Shown: positions 38,362 through 47,485, counted from the stretch's first letter. The stretch: DNA of 64,000 nt from Neiella marina (GCF_002165625.1 NZ_NGNS01000002.1:124001-188000); one strand, 5' to 3'. Numbers and translations: made by a program. The notes: generated by a model not told the origin, from the letters alone.

Positions 38362-38371
38362 GGGGCTAGTG

Positions 38372-38725
38372 ATGATGGTACGAAATATCTATCAGCAACC
38401 GGCAGAAACGCTTACAGCATTGCACCAGGGAGAAGGTCAGTGCCAACAGCAAGTGATTTTTCGAGCCGAAGATTTTGCCGGTAGTTGGGATTTTGTCATT
38501 CGTTTGGTCATGCCGCCGCAATCGTCCATCGGTGAACACCGTCATGACGACAATAAGGAATTGTATTTGATTCTATCTGGCCAGGGTTGCGTTGTGGTTA
38601 ATGGTGAACAGCGAGATGTATTCGCCGGGGATGTAGTGGTTAATCCGCCGTTCGGAAGCCATGGTTTAGTCAACGATAGTGATGAGCCGCTCGAATTGTT
38701 GGTGCTGCAAGCGTCAGTTGGCTAG
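38372..38725 (+). CDS. Small cupin-domain protein
   Basis: A 117-residue single-domain cupin with the metal-binding pattern GEHRHDDNKELYLILSGQG (two His and a Glu), and GDVVVNPPFGSHGL in the second motif (His). AAGGGG precedes two adjacent ATG codons (38372 and 38375); either may be used. It follows the OYE gene directly, so both are probably made together. The role is unknown; such proteins often bind or isomerise small organic molecules. The last 12 bp overlap the convergent ThuA-like gene. Confidence 0.82.
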   Translation: MMVRNIYQQPAETLTALHQGEGQCQQQVIFRAEDFAGSWDFVIRLVMPPQSSIGEHRHDDNKELYLILSGQGCVVVNGEQRDVFAGDVVVNPPFGSHGLVNDSDEPLELLVLQASVG

Positions 38726-39349
38726 CCAATCAAGCGTGTTTTGCAGCAACTGTTGCAGCTGGGCTTGTTGCCAACCAGCGGCAAAATGAGTTGGTGTTAG
38801 GCCACAGACTTTACCTTTGCCTTGCTGTTTGAACCAACCTGCGGGGTAAGTGCCGTAACTTGATTCGGTCTTTAGCACGATCTCTATTTGGGGATCTGTT
38901 ATCACTACTTCATAGTGCTCATCCAATAGCGAAAACGCAGTGACGGAATTTGTCAAAGGATGGGCCTGAGTTGTGCGAGTGGTGACATCACAAGGCTCAG
39001 GGTGCTGGACAAAAGTCGCGCCCATCAAGTGGCACAAACGCGGATGATGATCATACTCAGCAAGACCTGAATGCAACACCCAAAGCTTGCCTCCTTGCTC
39101 AACATAGTCAACCAGCGCTTGTTCGATGACAGGGGTCATCCAAGGTTTATCATCGCTATCCGATAAGTGGTTGGCTTTGGCTAACAGGATGATATCGAAC
39201 TCCTGCAGCGAGTCGATGCTTGATTGCTCAATGGCATTGCGCCAATCAATGCTGTGGCTATAACAGTCAGCAAATGCGTTCTTCACCAATTGCTGCGGAT
39301 GCCAGCAATCGCCGGCCAGCGCCAATGTCTTCGGGCTTGTTGATGTCAT
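38714..39349 (-). CDS. ThuA-like (glutamine amidotransferase fold) protein
   Basis: A 211-residue cytosolic protein of the ThuA/trehalose-utilisation fold. I chose the ATG at 39349 because GGAG is correctly spaced; the frame is open to 39457 without further conserved sequence. Features include FDIILLAKANHLSDSD, ALVDYVEQGGKLWVLHSG, HLMGATFVQHPEP, HPLTNSVTAFSLLDEHYEV and GKGKVCGLTPTHFA. The family includes proteins of unknown enzymatic function near sugar oxidoreductases. It lies downstream of the FabH-like gene on the same strand, with a gap of 49 bp. Confidence 0.75.
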   Translation of the reverse strand: MTSTSPKTLALAGDCWHPQQLVKNAFADCYSHSIDWRNAIEQSSIDSLQEFDIILLAKANHLSDSDDKPWMTPVIEQALVDYVEQGGKLWVLHSGLAEYDHHPRLCHLMGATFVQHPEPCDVTTRTTQAHPLTNSVTAFSLLDEHYEVVITDPQIEIVLKTESSYGTYPAGWFKQQGKGKVCGLTPTHFAAGWQQAQLQQLLQNTLDWLAN

Positions 39350-39398
39350 CAGTGATCGCTCCATGCTGTCAGGATGATAGCTAAATGGCTGTCGGTGC

Positions 39399-40508
39399 TT
39401 ATGACGTCGTTGTTGCAGCGAGCATTGACCCGCGACCGTGTTGACGGCACTGCTCAATAGCTCGGCTTAGCAACTCCAGAGCGGTTTTGTCACAAGGAGG
39501 TAGCGCTGCATCGCTCACTTGTCGCGGCGTTACTCGCTGTCCCCACTTGATGAAGCCCGCCCCCCAAGTCAGACCGGCACCAAATGCGGCGGTCATGATA
39601 TTGTCTTGCGGTTTAATGCGGCCGGACTCAAGTGCCTCACATAGAGCGATAGGGATGGTTGCTGCAGAGGTATTGCCGTAGTTTTGGATATTAATCAGCA
39701 CTTGCTCTTCACTAGCACCAAGACGTTTTGCTAGTGATTCGATGATGCGCAAATTAGCTTGGTGGGGGAGGACAAAGTCGACATCCTCTTTGGTTAAACC
39801 GGCGGTTTCCATCACTTGGCTGACGGCTGCTCCCATGCCGGTTACGGCGCGCTTAAAAATCTCCGGGCCAACAAAATTCAAGTCGTAGATTCCCGCTGGC
39901 TGAGCAAACCGATCGGCACTGGTGCCGTAATCCGAAATGTAGAGAATTTCGCGCGCTTCGGTATCACTGCCAAGCGTTGATGATAGTAAACCAGCTTGTT
40001 GCTCACTGGCGGATACAACTACCGCACCAGCGCCATCGCCAAACAGGACGCAGCTATCGCGTTTGGACCAATCGAGGTAGTGGGTCAGACGCTCTGCGCC
40101 AATAACCAGTACGTTGCTGTTCATGCCAGAACGCACCAAGCCGGTGGCCAAATGCAGGGCATACAAAAAGCCAGTGCACGCCGCGTTGATGTCCAATACT
40201 GCGGGCTGTTTCATTGCTAGGTTTTTAGCTACTTTGGCTGCTGCTGATGGGATCAGAGTATCGGGACTAGCAGTGGCGAGGATCACCATATCAATGTCAT
40301 TGGCTTCCAAGCCAGCGGCAGCCAGCGCGTGTTGGGCTGCTACGGTTGCTAGGTCGCTGGTATCAACATGGGCAATGCGGCGCTGCTGAATGCCGGTGCG
40401 GCTGGTGATCCACTCATCTGAAGTATCGAGAAAGGTGCTTAGATCGTGATTACTCAAGATTGCTGGCGGTAGGCATTTGCCCCACCCAGTAATTTCAGCG
40501 TATGTCAT
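39399..40508 (-). CDS. FabH-like 3-oxoacyl-ACP synthase III
   Basis: A condensing enzyme of the FabH family, 369 residues. The catalytic triad is visible: Cys in [19 protein letters not shown], His in [13 protein letters not shown], Asn in [20 protein letters not shown]. Other motifs are [13 protein letters not shown] at the N-terminus, [12 protein letters not shown] and [13 protein letters not shown]. It is about 45 residues longer than typical FabH because of a polar C-terminal tail with no known domain. It is not in a fab cluster, so it may be a second copy or a specialised starter enzyme. Confidence 0.85.
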   Translation of the reverse strand: MTYAEITGWGKCLPPAILSNHDLSTFLDTSDEWITSRTGIQQRRIAHVDTSDLATVAAQHALAAAGLEANDIDMVILATASPDTLIPSAAAKVAKNLAMKQPAVLDINAACTGFLYALHLATGLVRSGMNSNVLVIGAERLTHYLDWSKRDSCVLFGDGAGAVVVSASEQQAGLLSSTLGSDTEAREILYISDYGTSADRFAQPAGIYDLNFVGPEIFKRAVTGMGAAVSQVMETAGLTKEDVDFVLPHQANLRIIESLAKRLGASEEQVLINIQNYGNTSAATIPIALCEALESGRIKPQDNIMTAAFGAGLTWGAGFIKWGQRVTPRQVSDAALPPCDKTALELLSRAIEQCRQHGRGSMLAATTTS

Positions 40509-40663
40509 TAGCTACGGCCTATGGAAACTGCGGAAAAAGATGTTGCGTGCAGCTTACATTATTCCTCAGCCAAACTATTTATCCCAGTAGTTTGACTGCT
40601 AGATAGCAACTAAAGGTTGTGACCGAGCTTGGAACTTAAGCGAAAAGTCGACAACCAAACAAG

Positions 40664-41239
40664 CTATCGGCGTTGCTGAAAGCGTTCACGATTTTGCTGT
40701 TTTGCTTCGGCACTTTTACTGAGCAAGACATAAACCGCGCCAAGGCCGCCATCGGCCTTTTGGCAGGAATGAAAAGCCATGACTTGTGGTAATTGGCGTA
40801 GCCACTGATTAACACAACTCTTGAGTTTTGCTGGCGGATTGCCTTTTAAACCTAAACCATGAACGATGATTGCCGAACGTACCTGCTGTTGTTGGCATTT
40901 AGCGATGAATGATACGACCGCTTGTCTTGCCTCGGCCACCGTATGCCGATGCAAATCCAGCTTCATGTGGCTTTGATAGTGGCCTAAACGCAGCTTCTTC
41001 AATACGCCGTGTTGGACGCCGGGGCGGTGAAACTCCAGCATGTCGAGCGGATCAACCAATTCAATGGCTTGCTCATCGCTTAGTGGATTATCATCCTTGG
41101 CCGACACTGCCATAGCGGCTTGTTGGCGCGCCAAGGCTTGTTGACGGGCCATTTGCCGGTGTTGATCAGGGATGGTGTCAGACGATGTTAAGGGCTTCAC
41201 GCCGTCTAAAAAATCAGCAAATTGATCGTCATCTTTCAT
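40664..41239 (-). CDS. smrA: Smr-domain protein, SmrA-like
   Basis: A 191-residue protein with a C-terminal Smr domain. The domain shows KLDLHRHTVAEARQAVVSFI, then RSAIIVHGLGLKG, then FHSCQKADGGLGAVYVLL. The His in LDLHRHT and the HGLG motif are the conserved active-site features. E. coli SmrA-type proteins are DNA/RNA-acting nicking enzymes or endonucleases. The N-terminal half is a polar region with an Ala/Gln-rich helix (MARQQALARQQAAMAV). The start at 41239 fits MKDDDQFADFL, where relatives begin. Confidence 0.85.
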   Translation of the reverse strand: MKDDDQFADFLDGVKPLTSSDTIPDQHRQMARQQALARQQAAMAVSAKDDNPLSDEQAIELVDPLDMLEFHRPGVQHGVLKKLRLGHYQSHMKLDLHRHTVAEARQAVVSFIAKCQQQQVRSAIIVHGLGLKGNPPAKLKSCVNQWLRQLPQVMAFHSCQKADGGLGAVYVLLSKSAEAKQQNRERFQQRR

Positions 41240-41286
41240 TACAAGCTCTGTCCTACAAAAGCCAGTTGTCAATCTAACTACGTCTT

Positions 41287-42222
41287 TTACAACGCAGCGG
41301 TTTGCTGTGCAGCCACGACGTGGTGAATTTGTTTCACTTCGAAGTCCGACTCTTTGAGAAAATCCAACACGCTGTCATTGGCATGGATATGCATGTCACC
41401 AACGACCATCATGTAGGTTTTGCCAGTCGGAAGCAGAACAAGTTGATCGCGCCAATTTTTGTTGCGGTCACGGTTCAGTTTGCTCATAAAATCGGCTTGT
41501 TGTTGGCGTTCATCGTACTCCTGATAAAGACTATTCAGACGCGCGGCGTCACCATTGCGCCAAGCCGATTCAACTGCCTGTAACCAGTTTTTGGCGTAAC
41601 TCAATTCATTGACAAAGTCTTTGTAAAGCAACTCTGGCCCAAGTTCATCCATTGACGCCAGAATCTCAAATTGCTGCTCGAGGGTTTCAAGTCCTCGCAT
41701 TGGCTTACCGGCACTGGCCGCTAGGGTAGAAAAATGTTGGTCAACGCCTTGATCAGCGGCTAAGCCCATTTTCTGGATGGTGGCCACGGTCAGTTGAATC
41801 AAAATCGCCCAATCCCGCATAAAGATCAATTGATGGGCGGGCAAACCAGCATCGGCGATCACCGTTTTAATTTGGTCATAGGTCGCAGAGGTCATGCGAT
41901 CCTGTAATGGTTTAGGGCTGCTCAACACCCCGAACTTCATCATCGCCGCCTGCAACTGCTGCGGCGTCATTTGATCTGGAGTTAACTCCAGTAGCAATTC
42001 ATCGGCATCCTGAAACGCCTGTTGGATATGCGAGGCTAATGGGTAAAAATCTTCTCTACCGGCGTGAATACTGCCCAGAAGATAGATTTTAGTGTCTCCC
42101 TTTTGTGCTAAATACAGTGCTGGTGAAGCACCATTGCCAGCATGAGCTAAATAGCTTGCCGTTAAACACAGTAATACCGCGAATGAATTATAAAGTTTGC
42201 GAATAGCGCTGTTCACCAACAT
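41287..42222 (-). CDS. TraB/GumN family protein
   Basis: A 311-residue secreted or periplasmic protein with an N-terminal signal (LLCLTASYLAHAG). Conserved motifs of the TraB/PrgY/GumN family are present: IYLLGSIHAG near the start (GxxH) and TYMMVVGDMHIH near the end (GxxH). These are thought to be metal-binding sites of a Tiki-like protease fold, with ELLLELTPDQM in between. The bacterial role is not settled. It follows the SmrA gene's start by 47 bp on the same strand (upstream in transcription). Confidence 0.85.
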   Translation of the reverse strand: MLVNSAIRKLYNSFAVLLCLTASYLAHAGNGASPALYLAQKGDTKIYLLGSIHAGREDFYPLASHIQQAFQDADELLLELTPDQMTPQQLQAAMMKFGVLSSPKPLQDRMTSATYDQIKTVIADAGLPAHQLIFMRDWAILIQLTVATIQKMGLAADQGVDQHFSTLAASAGKPMRGLETLEQQFEILASMDELGPELLYKDFVNELSYAKNWLQAVESAWRNGDAARLNSLYQEYDERQQQADFMSKLNRDRNKNWRDQLVLLPTGKTYMMVVGDMHIHANDSVLDFLKESDFEVKQIHHVVAAQQTAAL

Positions 42223-42393
42223 ATCGATTAGTCCCGTCCTTGTTTGAAACCTTAGAATAGACGAGCAAGGCGCACTGTTTCAATCACTTGCCTGACTTTG
42301 TCTGCATTGATGTTTTGTTGTGTTAGCGCTCTTTTGAATTGGCCTGCTGAGGAGTATGCTTGGGCAAGTTTTTTACTCCCGAAGGAAACCATA

Positions 42394-43152
42394 ATGACAG
42401 TGAATGTTGAACTCGCTGCGCAGGAGTTGCTCGCGCGCCGCGTTCCAGGAACCAAAGCCGGTTGCTTAGCTGATGAGCAACAACCGCACTCAATCGATGA
42501 TGCCCTTGCTATTCAACAAGCCATGTTGGCTGTTAAACCTGCTACCGGCTGGAAGTGTCTATTGCCGCCAGCAGAAGGACAGATCATTGCGGCGCCAATT
42601 TTTGCCGATACGGTGCAACGTGGCGATCAAGTTGAGCTATTCGAAGATAATGGCAAAGCCCGCATTGAGCCCGAGATTGCCTTTATCTTGCAGCACGATT
42701 TGCCAGCATCCGAGCAAGGTTATAGTGAAGAGCAAGTACATGCCGCAGTTGGCTCTTGCCATATGGCCCTTGAGTTGATGCAGGCACGTTTTGCCGATGA
42801 TTGCGATGCAAGCTTTTTCGAACGGTTAGCCGATTGCATGGTTAATCAAGGTCTTTTCATTGGCCCCGAGATCGACAAACAAAAAGCTTATGCCGCTGCG
42901 ACTATTGATTTGACCGTGAGCCAGGCCAGTGGCGAGCAAGGGTTTGCTGGTAAGCATCCCAATCAGTTACCGCAAAATCCATTGGCGTGGTTTATCAACT
43001 TCATGACCAAACGCGGCCAATCATTTAAGGCCGGAGAAGCCATCATTACCGGCTCTTATGCCGGCATTGTCGAAGTTGACTTCGACCAGCAAACCACCAT
43101 CAAGTATGACGGTTTGGGCGAGTACAAAGTGACGTTTAGCGTTAAAGCTTAA
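42394..43152 (+). CDS. FAH/MhpD-family hydratase-decarboxylase-like protein
   Basis: A 252-residue cytosolic protein of the fumarylacetoacetase / 2-keto-4-pentenoate hydratase superfamily. GAAGGA lies before the ATG at 42394. Landmarks are DALAIQQAM, GWKCLLP, IEPEIAFIL (the Glu-x-Glu metal-binding pattern), CHMALELMQARF, PLAWFINFM and AGEAIITGSYAGI near the C-terminus. It would act on 2-oxo acids from aromatic or sugar acid breakdown. No pathway neighbours are present, so the substrate is unknown. Confidence 0.82.
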   Translation: MTVNVELAAQELLARRVPGTKAGCLADEQQPHSIDDALAIQQAMLAVKPATGWKCLLPPAEGQIIAAPIFADTVQRGDQVELFEDNGKARIEPEIAFILQHDLPASEQGYSEEQVHAAVGSCHMALELMQARFADDCDASFFERLADCMVNQGLFIGPEIDKQKAYAAATIDLTVSQASGEQGFAGKHPNQLPQNPLAWFINFMTKRGQSFKAGEAIITGSYAGIVEVDFDQQTTIKYDGLGEYKVTFSVKA

Positions 43153-43179
43153 CGCCAAAACAAGTCCAACAGGTATTGC

Positions 43180-43598
43180 TTACCAAGTCCGAAACTGGCG
43201 CAGATTGTGACGTTTTTGATACACATCTTCTGCATAGGCGTCGATATCTCGCCAGTGGTACGGCATACCGTGATTATCAAAATCTTGCGCTATTTCTTGC
43301 GCTAAGGCTTCGATAAAAGCTGGCATGTTGTCGGGATGGCGCTCCACATAACTGAAACGATGCGGCGGGGCGATGAAAAACCATTCGCGCCGGTGGTCAA
43401 TGCGATGATCTTCCAGTCGAGCGTGGGCGATGGTCTCTGCCCATCGCATATCGGCCACTTGCCAGATGTAAGCCAGTCGAAGTGGCGCGGGTTGCCACCA
43501 AACAGCTCTTCGCCACGGCGCACCGGCTCGTTAGAAAAGCCCACTTTGATCAGATTGTCGTCAACGCCATGACGCAGGATATATACAAAGCCTTCCAT
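43180..43598 (-). pseudogene. T5orf172/GIY-YIG-like protein gene with one frameshift
   Basis: Two overlapping minus-strand frames together make one protein of about 139 residues. The first (from 43598) gives MEGFVYILRHGVDDNLIKVG, FSNEPVRRGEELFGGNP. The second gives PLRLAYIWQVADMRWAETIA, HARLEDHRIDHRREWFFI. Together they form a GIY-YIG-like (T5orf172/MUG113) domain with the pattern YILR...IKVGFS...R...AE...H..L...R....EWF. The join is near 43485-43492, at a CCCGCG stretch, where one base seems to be missing. This is either a real inactivating deletion or a sequence error. If intact, it would be a small nuclease-like protein. Confidence 0.7.
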
Positions 43599-43612
43599 GT
43601 TAATACCTGGAG

Positions 43613-44905
43613 CTAGTCTAAGCCGGTCACAGAGACCATGTCTCTGCCATGTTGCTTAGAGAAATACAGCGCCTGATCGGCGCGATTAACAAACTCGGTA
43701 AATGGTTCGCCAACATAGAGTTCGCTGACCCCAAAACTCGCCGTTACTTTCAGCCCTTCTGGCCAATCTACTGAACGCATACCATTGCGGATTTTGTTGG
43801 CTAACATTTCTGCGAACTGCAATTCAGTCTGTGGACAGAAAATAGCAAACTCTTCGCCGCCCCAGCGAACCAGCAAGTCTTGGTGGCGAATGTGTTCATT
43901 GCAATATTTGGCGAGCTGAATCAACACGGCATCACCTGCGTCATGGCCATGGTTGTCGTTGATTGCTTTGAAGTGATCAATGTCGAACAGCACCAGCGAT
44001 AAGCGGTCGTTATGCTGTTCGACCCGCTCGATCCAATTCTGGGCTCTTTCTCGTAACGCGGCGCGGTTATAGAGTCCTGTCAACGCGTCGCGTTGTGACG
44101 CTTGTTGATAGGTCTTGGATTGCAATTGCAAAGCATCGTTAATTTGCTGCAGTTGGTCGGTTCGGCGTTGCGACTCATTCAGCTGTAGCTGGGTGCTGCG
44201 CCAGTGCATCACAACATACACAAGAGCAGACAAACCCCACATCGCGATAATCAGTAGATACAGTGTTGCGCGGGAAATGATCTTGCCGGAAAACACCGCT
44301 TGTTCAAACCTGATTTGATAATCGCCTGGGACACTGGCAGAGCTTGTACTTATTTGCAGCGCCAATACATTGGCCAAATTTACTTCTGTATCAAACAAGT
44401 TTTTACCATAGGCATCGAGCCACCATTGAGCGGTTTTAAAAAGATGCAATGGAATGGTGATGTCGTTATTGAAATCTGAAGGGGCGATTTCGACACTGTA
44501 GTACTTGCGCATTTCATCGCCCATTTGAATTGAGCTGCTTCTACTCGCGGTTAGGTATATCCGCAAATCGTTGTCAGGTCCGTCAATCGACAATTTCAAG
44601 CGAACGTTTTCATAGCTGGTTAGGTCCAGCCCCTTAGTGGCGGTTCCTAGAACGAAATTGAGATTGCAGTAAGGGTACGCATAGCCGGTATTGTCCAAGG
44701 TGCATGACAAAGTCAATTGCTCATTCTGTCGGTTGAGCGCCACGCTAGACGTGCCAGCGTTACTAACTGCATCAGAACCAACCTGAATTTCATGGCCACT
44801 TTCTGAATTAATGACGAGATGTTTGTTAAACAGTGATGCATAGCCGAGTGCGAGCACCGCCGTCACTACGAGTAACGCCAATGCATGCCAGAGGAAATAT
44901 TTCAT
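43613..44905 (-). CDS. Membrane diguanylate cyclase (GGDEF) with periplasmic sensor domain
   Basis: A 430-residue enzyme that makes cyclic di-GMP from two GTP. N-terminal TM (ALALLVVTAVLALGYASL), then a periplasmic beta-sandwich-like domain of about 180 residues with features like a carbohydrate-binding fold (KGLDLTSYENVRLKLSIDG, LRIYLTASRS), a second TM (LYLLIIAMWGLSALVYVVM), a coiled-coil linker, and the GGDEF domain. The active-site motif is RWGGEEFAIF, with an inhibitory RxxD site (RHQD) five residues before it. The domain shows DALTGLYNRAAL and FDIDHFKAINDNHGHDAGD. The sensor could recognise a sugar or polysaccharide; the ligand is unknown. Confidence 0.92.
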   Translation of the reverse strand: MKYFLWHALALLVVTAVLALGYASLFNKHLVINSESGHEIQVGSDAVSNAGTSSVALNRQNEQLTLSCTLDNTGYAYPYCNLNFVLGTATKGLDLTSYENVRLKLSIDGPDNDLRIYLTASRSSSIQMGDEMRKYYSVEIAPSDFNNDITIPLHLFKTAQWWLDAYGKNLFDTEVNLANVLALQISTSSASVPGDYQIRFEQAVFSGKIISRATLYLLIIAMWGLSALVYVVMHWRSTQLQLNESQRRTDQLQQINDALQLQSKTYQQASQRDALTGLYNRAALRERAQNWIERVEQHNDRLSLVLFDIDHFKAINDNHGHDAGDAVLIQLAKYCNEHIRHQDLLVRWGGEEFAIFCPQTELQFAEMLANKIRNGMRSVDWPEGLKVTASFGVSELYVGEPFTEFVNRADQALYFSKQHGRDMVSVTGLD

Positions 44906-45262
44906 AAAGTGGCCTAATTACGGAAAATTTCTTATTAATATTATTTAAAAGCAATGTATAGCGGCGCTTTCCGGGCGCAATATCGATCCTTGTAACGACT
45001 GATTTTTGAGATTACTTTTGTTAACACATCTAGCGTCAGTGTAACCGATTAAGGTGCATCTTATACATGTTTGGCAACGCATAATTTTCACCTCTGTGAG
45101 CTAGGTAAAAAATCGGTTCAGAACTTCATTCTCTCAGTCGATGAAACATTTTGTTGCAACTGGTACCGTTCACTCGTTGAAAGATTATTTGTCGGCCCTC
45201 TGTCCTCTCGAATAGCTGCCATGAAGCAGACAAATCACTTGGTTTTTGACGAGGAGTAAGCC
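44906..45262. other. Intergenic stretch, no gene supported
   Basis: The promoter regions of the leftward cyclase gene and the rightward thioredoxin gene lie here. A 62-codon frame at 45071-45259 has no ribosome binding site or family character. Confidence 0.5.
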
Positions 45263-45643
45263 ATGAACAAATTATTCGCTGGGTTGGTGCTGTTGTTCGG
45301 TTTGATGACTGGAATTGCATCAGCGCAACCTTTTGACGAGCAAACTTACAAGCAGCTTCAATCTGACAATCAGCTCGTACTGATTGATGTAAAGGCCAGT
45401 TGGTGCCCGACCTGTGCCAAACAAGGCAAAATCTTGAAGCGATATTTTGACAACAATCCTGACTCAAAAATTACCTTGTTAGAGGTTGATTTTGATGATC
45501 AGAAGCCGTGGGTCACCCACTTCAAAGCACCGCGGCAATCAACTTTGGTGTTGATGCAAGGAGAGCAGCGGTTGTGGTTAAGTGTTGCCGAAACCCGCGA
45601 AGACAAGATCGTTGCGGCATTGCAAGCGGCAGAGATGAAGTAA
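45263..45643 (+). CDS. Periplasmic thioredoxin-fold protein
   Basis: A 126-residue protein with a signal peptide (LVLLFGLMTGIASAQ) and a thioredoxin fold. The redox motif is ASWCPTCAKQGKIL (CPTC). GAGGAG lies before the ATG. The stop codon overlaps the start of the CcdA-like gene (TAATG), so the two are translated as a unit. Likely task: to receive electrons from the membrane protein next to it and reduce disulfides in the periplasm. Confidence 0.88.
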   Translation: MNKLFAGLVLLFGLMTGIASAQPFDEQTYKQLQSDNQLVLIDVKASWCPTCAKQGKILKRYFDNNPDSKITLLEVDFDDQKPWVTHFKAPRQSTLVLMQGEQRLWLSVAETREDKIVAALQAAEMK

Positions 45644-46335
45644 TGGAGTTAACCGCAATACCGCTGGCCTTTTTGGCCGGCTTACTGAGTCTGCTGTCGC
45701 CGTGTGTGCTGCCGATGATCCCAGCGGTGACCGCCTCATCAATGCAAGCATCAAAAACTGGGGTGATTGCGCTGGCGCTGGGGATTAGCTTGGCTTTTGC
45801 ATTTGCTGGAACGGTATTAACATTCGCACTGTTGAGTTTCGGTTTATCGACTGAATTGCTGCGTTATTTCTCCATTGCCTTAATGCTAACCATGGGCGCT
45901 GTGTTATTGATTCCCGCATTGAACCAGCGCTTGTCATACGGCTTATCATTGTTTGTCGGTCGGTTTGGTCACACTCAGATCAATGGTTCTGGCAATGGCG
46001 CTCAGTTTTTAATTGGCGCTTCGTTGGGGCTGGTGTGGTTGCCTTGTGTTGGCCCCACATTGGGCACCGCCATTGCACTGGCCTCAACGGGTGAAAGTTT
46101 GCTGATGGCATTTGTCGTGATGTTGACTTTTGGTATTGGTACGGCGATTCCATTGGTGCTGATTGGCTATTTTTCTGGCTTGAAGGTTAACCGCCTTAAA
46201 GGTGCCTCAAGCTGGGGAAAAAACTTGTTGGGTGTCACTTTGATTGCTTTAGCATTAATGATCCTGTTTGGCCTCGACCGTCAGCTTGAAATGCTTGCAC
46301 TGGAAATCTTGCCTGACTGGGTGACATCTATTTAA
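45643..46335 (+). CDS. CcdA/DsbD-type membrane electron carrier
   Basis: A 230-residue membrane protein with six hydrophobic helices. It carries the redox Cys motif LSLLSPCVLPMIPAV in the first helix and GLVWLPCVGPTLGTA in the fourth, the two conserved Cys-Pro pairs of CcdA/DsbD. It moves reducing power from cytoplasmic thioredoxin to the periplasm. The start is the ATG at 45643, overlapping the stop of the upstream thioredoxin gene. A hairpin at 46352 ends the operon. Confidence 0.88.
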   Translation: MELTAIPLAFLAGLLSLLSPCVLPMIPAVTASSMQASKTGVIALALGISLAFAFAGTVLTFALLSFGLSTELLRYFSIALMLTMGAVLLIPALNQRLSYGLSLFVGRFGHTQINGSGNGAQFLIGASLGLVWLPCVGPTLGTAIALASTGESLLMAFVVMLTFGIGTAIPLVLIGYFSGLKVNRLKGASSWGKNLLGVTLIALALMILFGLDRQLEMLALEILPDWVTSI

Positions 46336-46351
46336 CCATTGTTGCCATACA

Positions 46352-46378
46352 CCAGCAGCGCAGTGGCGCTGCTGGTTT
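46352..46378 (+). terminator. Terminator after the thioredoxin-CcdA operon
   Basis: CCAGCAGCGC pairs with GCGCTGCTGG around AGTG, followed by TTT. Confidence 0.75.
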
Positions 46379-46495
46379 ACTTGCTTTGTCATCTCCTTTT
46401 GGTGGCCTTTTCTGCTACAATGCCCGGCAATTTTTTCAAGCCCTGTGTCGATCATCCTCTGATGGTTGGTACATTACTCGTAACGTATTCATTTT

Positions 46496-46588
46496 ATGTC
46501 TGATTTAGCATTTCTTGAGGAAGTGGCGAAACGACGCACATTTGCGATCATCAGCCACCCTGATGCCGCCCAGCCTTTCAACGCTTAA
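46496..46588 (+). pseudogene. prfC: 5' end of prfC, split by the integrated element
   Basis: The frame starts MSDLAFLEEVAKRRTFAII followed by SHPDA, the invariant start of peptide release factor 3. It then turns into AQPFNA and a stop codon, where RF3 should continue into the GTPase P-loop (GKTT). The break comes right after SHPDA (about 46567). This is the known integration site of SXT/R391 ICEs. The rest of prfC, probably with a new 5' end from the far side of the element, must lie outside the window. Confidence 0.93.
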
Positions 46589-47026
46589 AACCACCTTTCA
46601 TTGCACACCACAATCACATCTCTACGTACTGAATTTAAAGGCTTTTTGTCTTTTTCTCGTTTCTTTGCTTTTCAATGATGTTCAAACGTAACCTCGGAAA
46701 GTGTGTACAAACTTGAGTACAAATCACCATATTTACCGTTTTTAGCCAAATTCCATGACACAAACCTAGCTGTAGGCCTTGTGGTTACTGGGTTCTGGCC
46801 AAAACTTACCTATATTTTTCCTGCTAAAAATCGAGAAATGATGGTAAGACGTTCGCGATTATCTCTAATTGTTTGCCGGTTGAATTGGTTAATGGTTGCT
46901 TTCCTGCTGTCCTAAAAGTTCATTTGTATGGACCTGATCTTCTGAACAAATCATGCATCTTTCTGACCATCAACAAGTGATGAATCAGGCGATGATAGCT
47001 TTACATTGATTTTCAGGAGAATGCAG
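46589..47026. other. attL region, no gene supported
   Basis: The 438 bp between the prfC break and the xis-like gene hold no convincing frame (one of 70 codons at 46703 has no family character). Integrase arm sites are expected here. Confidence 0.5.
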
Positions 47027-47221
47027 ATGACAGCAGTAGCGCACCAAGTAACCCCTTTTCTCACGTCTTACGAAGTTATGGCTCGATACCACATTAGCTA
47101 TACGACGCTCTGGCGAAGAATAAAAGATGGCAGCTTGCCGCAACCTCGTATCAACCGAAATACACGAAACAAGCTTTGGCACATTGAAGACTTGGAGGAG
47201 TATGAGAACAGTGAAGGTTGA
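47027..47221 (+). CDS. xis: Excisionase-like (AlpA/MerR-type) small protein
   Basis: A 64-residue winged-helix protein. It reads LTSYEVMARYHISYTTLWRR, then IKDGSLPQPRINRNTRNKLW followed by HIEDLEEYE. This is the AlpA/Xis-type DNA-binding fold used to bend attachment sites in excision. AGGAG supports the ATG at 47027; the ATG at 47021 would be too close. It is encoded between the attachment site and the integrase, on the opposite strand. The assignment as Xis is from fold, size and place. Confidence 0.75.
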   Translation: MTAVAHQVTPFLTSYEVMARYHISYTTLWRRIKDGSLPQPRINRNTRNKLWHIEDLEEYENSEG

Positions 47222-47272
47222 GCAGGGTTTAAGTGTTAAGGGCAAAGTTCCGCCCTTAACCTCTTAACAATA

Positions 47273-47485
47273 TTATTCGTTAATGTTGTCAGGCTTATCG
47301 TGATTTGGATTGTTTCGGGCGTACTCCACACCATTGCGCTTGTAAATGTGCGTGTCTGGATGTTTACCTTCCTTAACTTCACGAACCAGTGTTTTTCGAC
47401 TTACTTCGCCGCGCCCTGTAATTGTGTAGCTATCATTTCCACCATTTTTACCGCCATTGCCGTTGATACTTGAACCTTTCGCCAT
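47273..47485 (-). CDS. DUF3892-type small protein
   Basis: A 70-residue protein: Gly/Asn-rich start, then YTITGRGEVSRKTLVREVKE, GKHPDTHIYKRNGVEYARNNP. The pattern fits DUF3892, a small family common near integrases of ICEs. GAGGA precedes the ATG. A hairpin (GTTAAGGGC/GCCCTTAAC, 47235-47260) separates it from the convergent xis-like gene. Function unknown. Confidence 0.8.
   Translation of the reverse strand: MAKGSSINGNGGKNGGNDSYTITGRGEVSRKTLVREVKEGKHPDTHIYKRNGVEYARNNPNHDKPDNINE

Noticed and set aside
42298-42393. Longer N-terminus for the FAH-family gene
   Set aside because: The ATG at 42394 has GAAGGA before it and starts the family alignment.
45071-45259. Small frame before the thioredoxin gene
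   Set aside because: No ribosome binding site or family; it lies in the promoter region.
46703-46915. 70-codon frame in the attL region
   Set aside because: No support from composition or ribosome binding site.
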